55,940 nt of DNA, taken from IMG/VR virus record IMGVR_UViG_3300009184_005738, positions 1 through 55,940 of that record; one strand, given 5' to 3'. The position numbers were made by a program, and so were the translations under genes. The notes under the pieces were generated by a model, which was not told where the DNA came from, ran no database searches, and saw nothing but the letters and a program-made list of their open reading frames with translations. The stretch is from a virus. This document shows, one piece after another, positions 55,872 to 55,940 of the stretch (within the stretch, counting starts at the first letter, position 1; every line of letters begins with the position of its first letter).

Positions 55872-55940
55872 TCAGAAAGGATCCTCTTCAAGCGATCCAT
55901 CAGTTGAAGCAGTGGTGTCGATGACCGATGAGGTGGTCAT
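55872..55940 (-). CDS. 3' end of a - strand CDS (partial)
   Basis: The frame is open from the window end to TGA at 55872-55874 and gives 22 residues ending SLEEDPF. An ATG falls exactly at 55938-55940, so it may be the start or an internal Met. The GC-rich codons differ from those of neighbours. The acidic EEDPF end resembles the DxPF tail of bacterial SSBs, but so little is visible that this is only a hint. Confidence 0.4.
   Translation of the reverse strand: MTTSSVIDTTASTDGSLEEDPF

Noticed and set aside
55872-55940. Calling the right-end partial gene an SSB
   Set aside because: Only 22 residues are visible; an acidic EEDPF end alone is not enough, and an SSB already exists at 18332.

Overview
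The window looks like part of a large, AT-rich double-stranded DNA phage genome whose host is probably an actinobacterium. Two WhiB-type Fe-S proteins, an Rpf-type transglycosylase domain, an MSMEG_6728-type protein, an amidase endolysin, a tail-collar fibre, a sigma-like factor, seven ordinary tRNAs and a tmRNA support this. A tmRNA, many tRNAs and an ALV-ending tag also occur, as far as I recall, in mycobacteriophage Bxz1 (cluster C), so a distant Bxz1-like myovirus is my best guess. The tRNAs read AUA, AGA, AGG, UUA, AAY, UAY and AGY. The first four are rare codons in GC-rich actinobacteria, so the host is probably richer in GC than the phage.

Bases 1-11984 are almost all on the + strand. 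They hold replication, repair and lysis genes in tightly overlapped order: an archaeo-eukaryotic-type primase with a PriL-like Fe-S domain, small zinc-ribbon proteins, a full-length DnaE with all PHP metal ligands, a metallopeptidase, a Cas4/RecB-like nuclease, a Myb/zinc/PD-(D/E)XK endonuclease, a sigma-like factor, a tail fibre, an endolysin and a holin-like membrane protein. From 11981 to the end nearly everything is on the - strand, in long operons of small genes that overlap by 1-30 nt.

The main find is a ubiquitin-like conjugation and deconjugation system on the - strand. A compact operon (32355 to 28029, read leftwards) encodes, in order, an E2/UBC-like protein fused to a 13-cysteine zinc domain, a JAB/JAMM isopeptidase with a perfect HxHx7SxxD motif, a multi-zinc protein that overlaps the JAB gene, a ThiF/E1-like adenylating enzyme, and an 81-residue beta-grasp protein ending in Gly. 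The set resembles the bacterial PRTRC and Bil systems. Unlike those, this genome also carries three more E2-like proteins (genes at 19317, 20176 and 36784), a second Ubl-like protein (37995), and a Ycf46-like AAA+ ATPase (24153) that could act as an unfoldase. A second mini-locus places a Ubl-like gene, a tmRNA and an E2-like gene next to each other.

Other regions hold nucleotide and DNA-repair genes (dNMP kinase, UDG-like protein, SSB, RNase H, deaminase-like protein, MSMEG_6728-type protein) and a tRNA-rich stretch at 40.8-48.1 kb with many microproteins. A very large Cys-rich protein lies at 48.2-50.8 kb. The right end carries twin M50-type membrane proteases next to three proteins that share a hydrophobic leader motif. 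Several RNA-like elements are not ordinary genes: a degenerate cloverleaf, two acceptor/T-arm minihelices without anticodon arms, perfect inverted repeats, and a TGTGATCTAA element at several - strand upstream regions.
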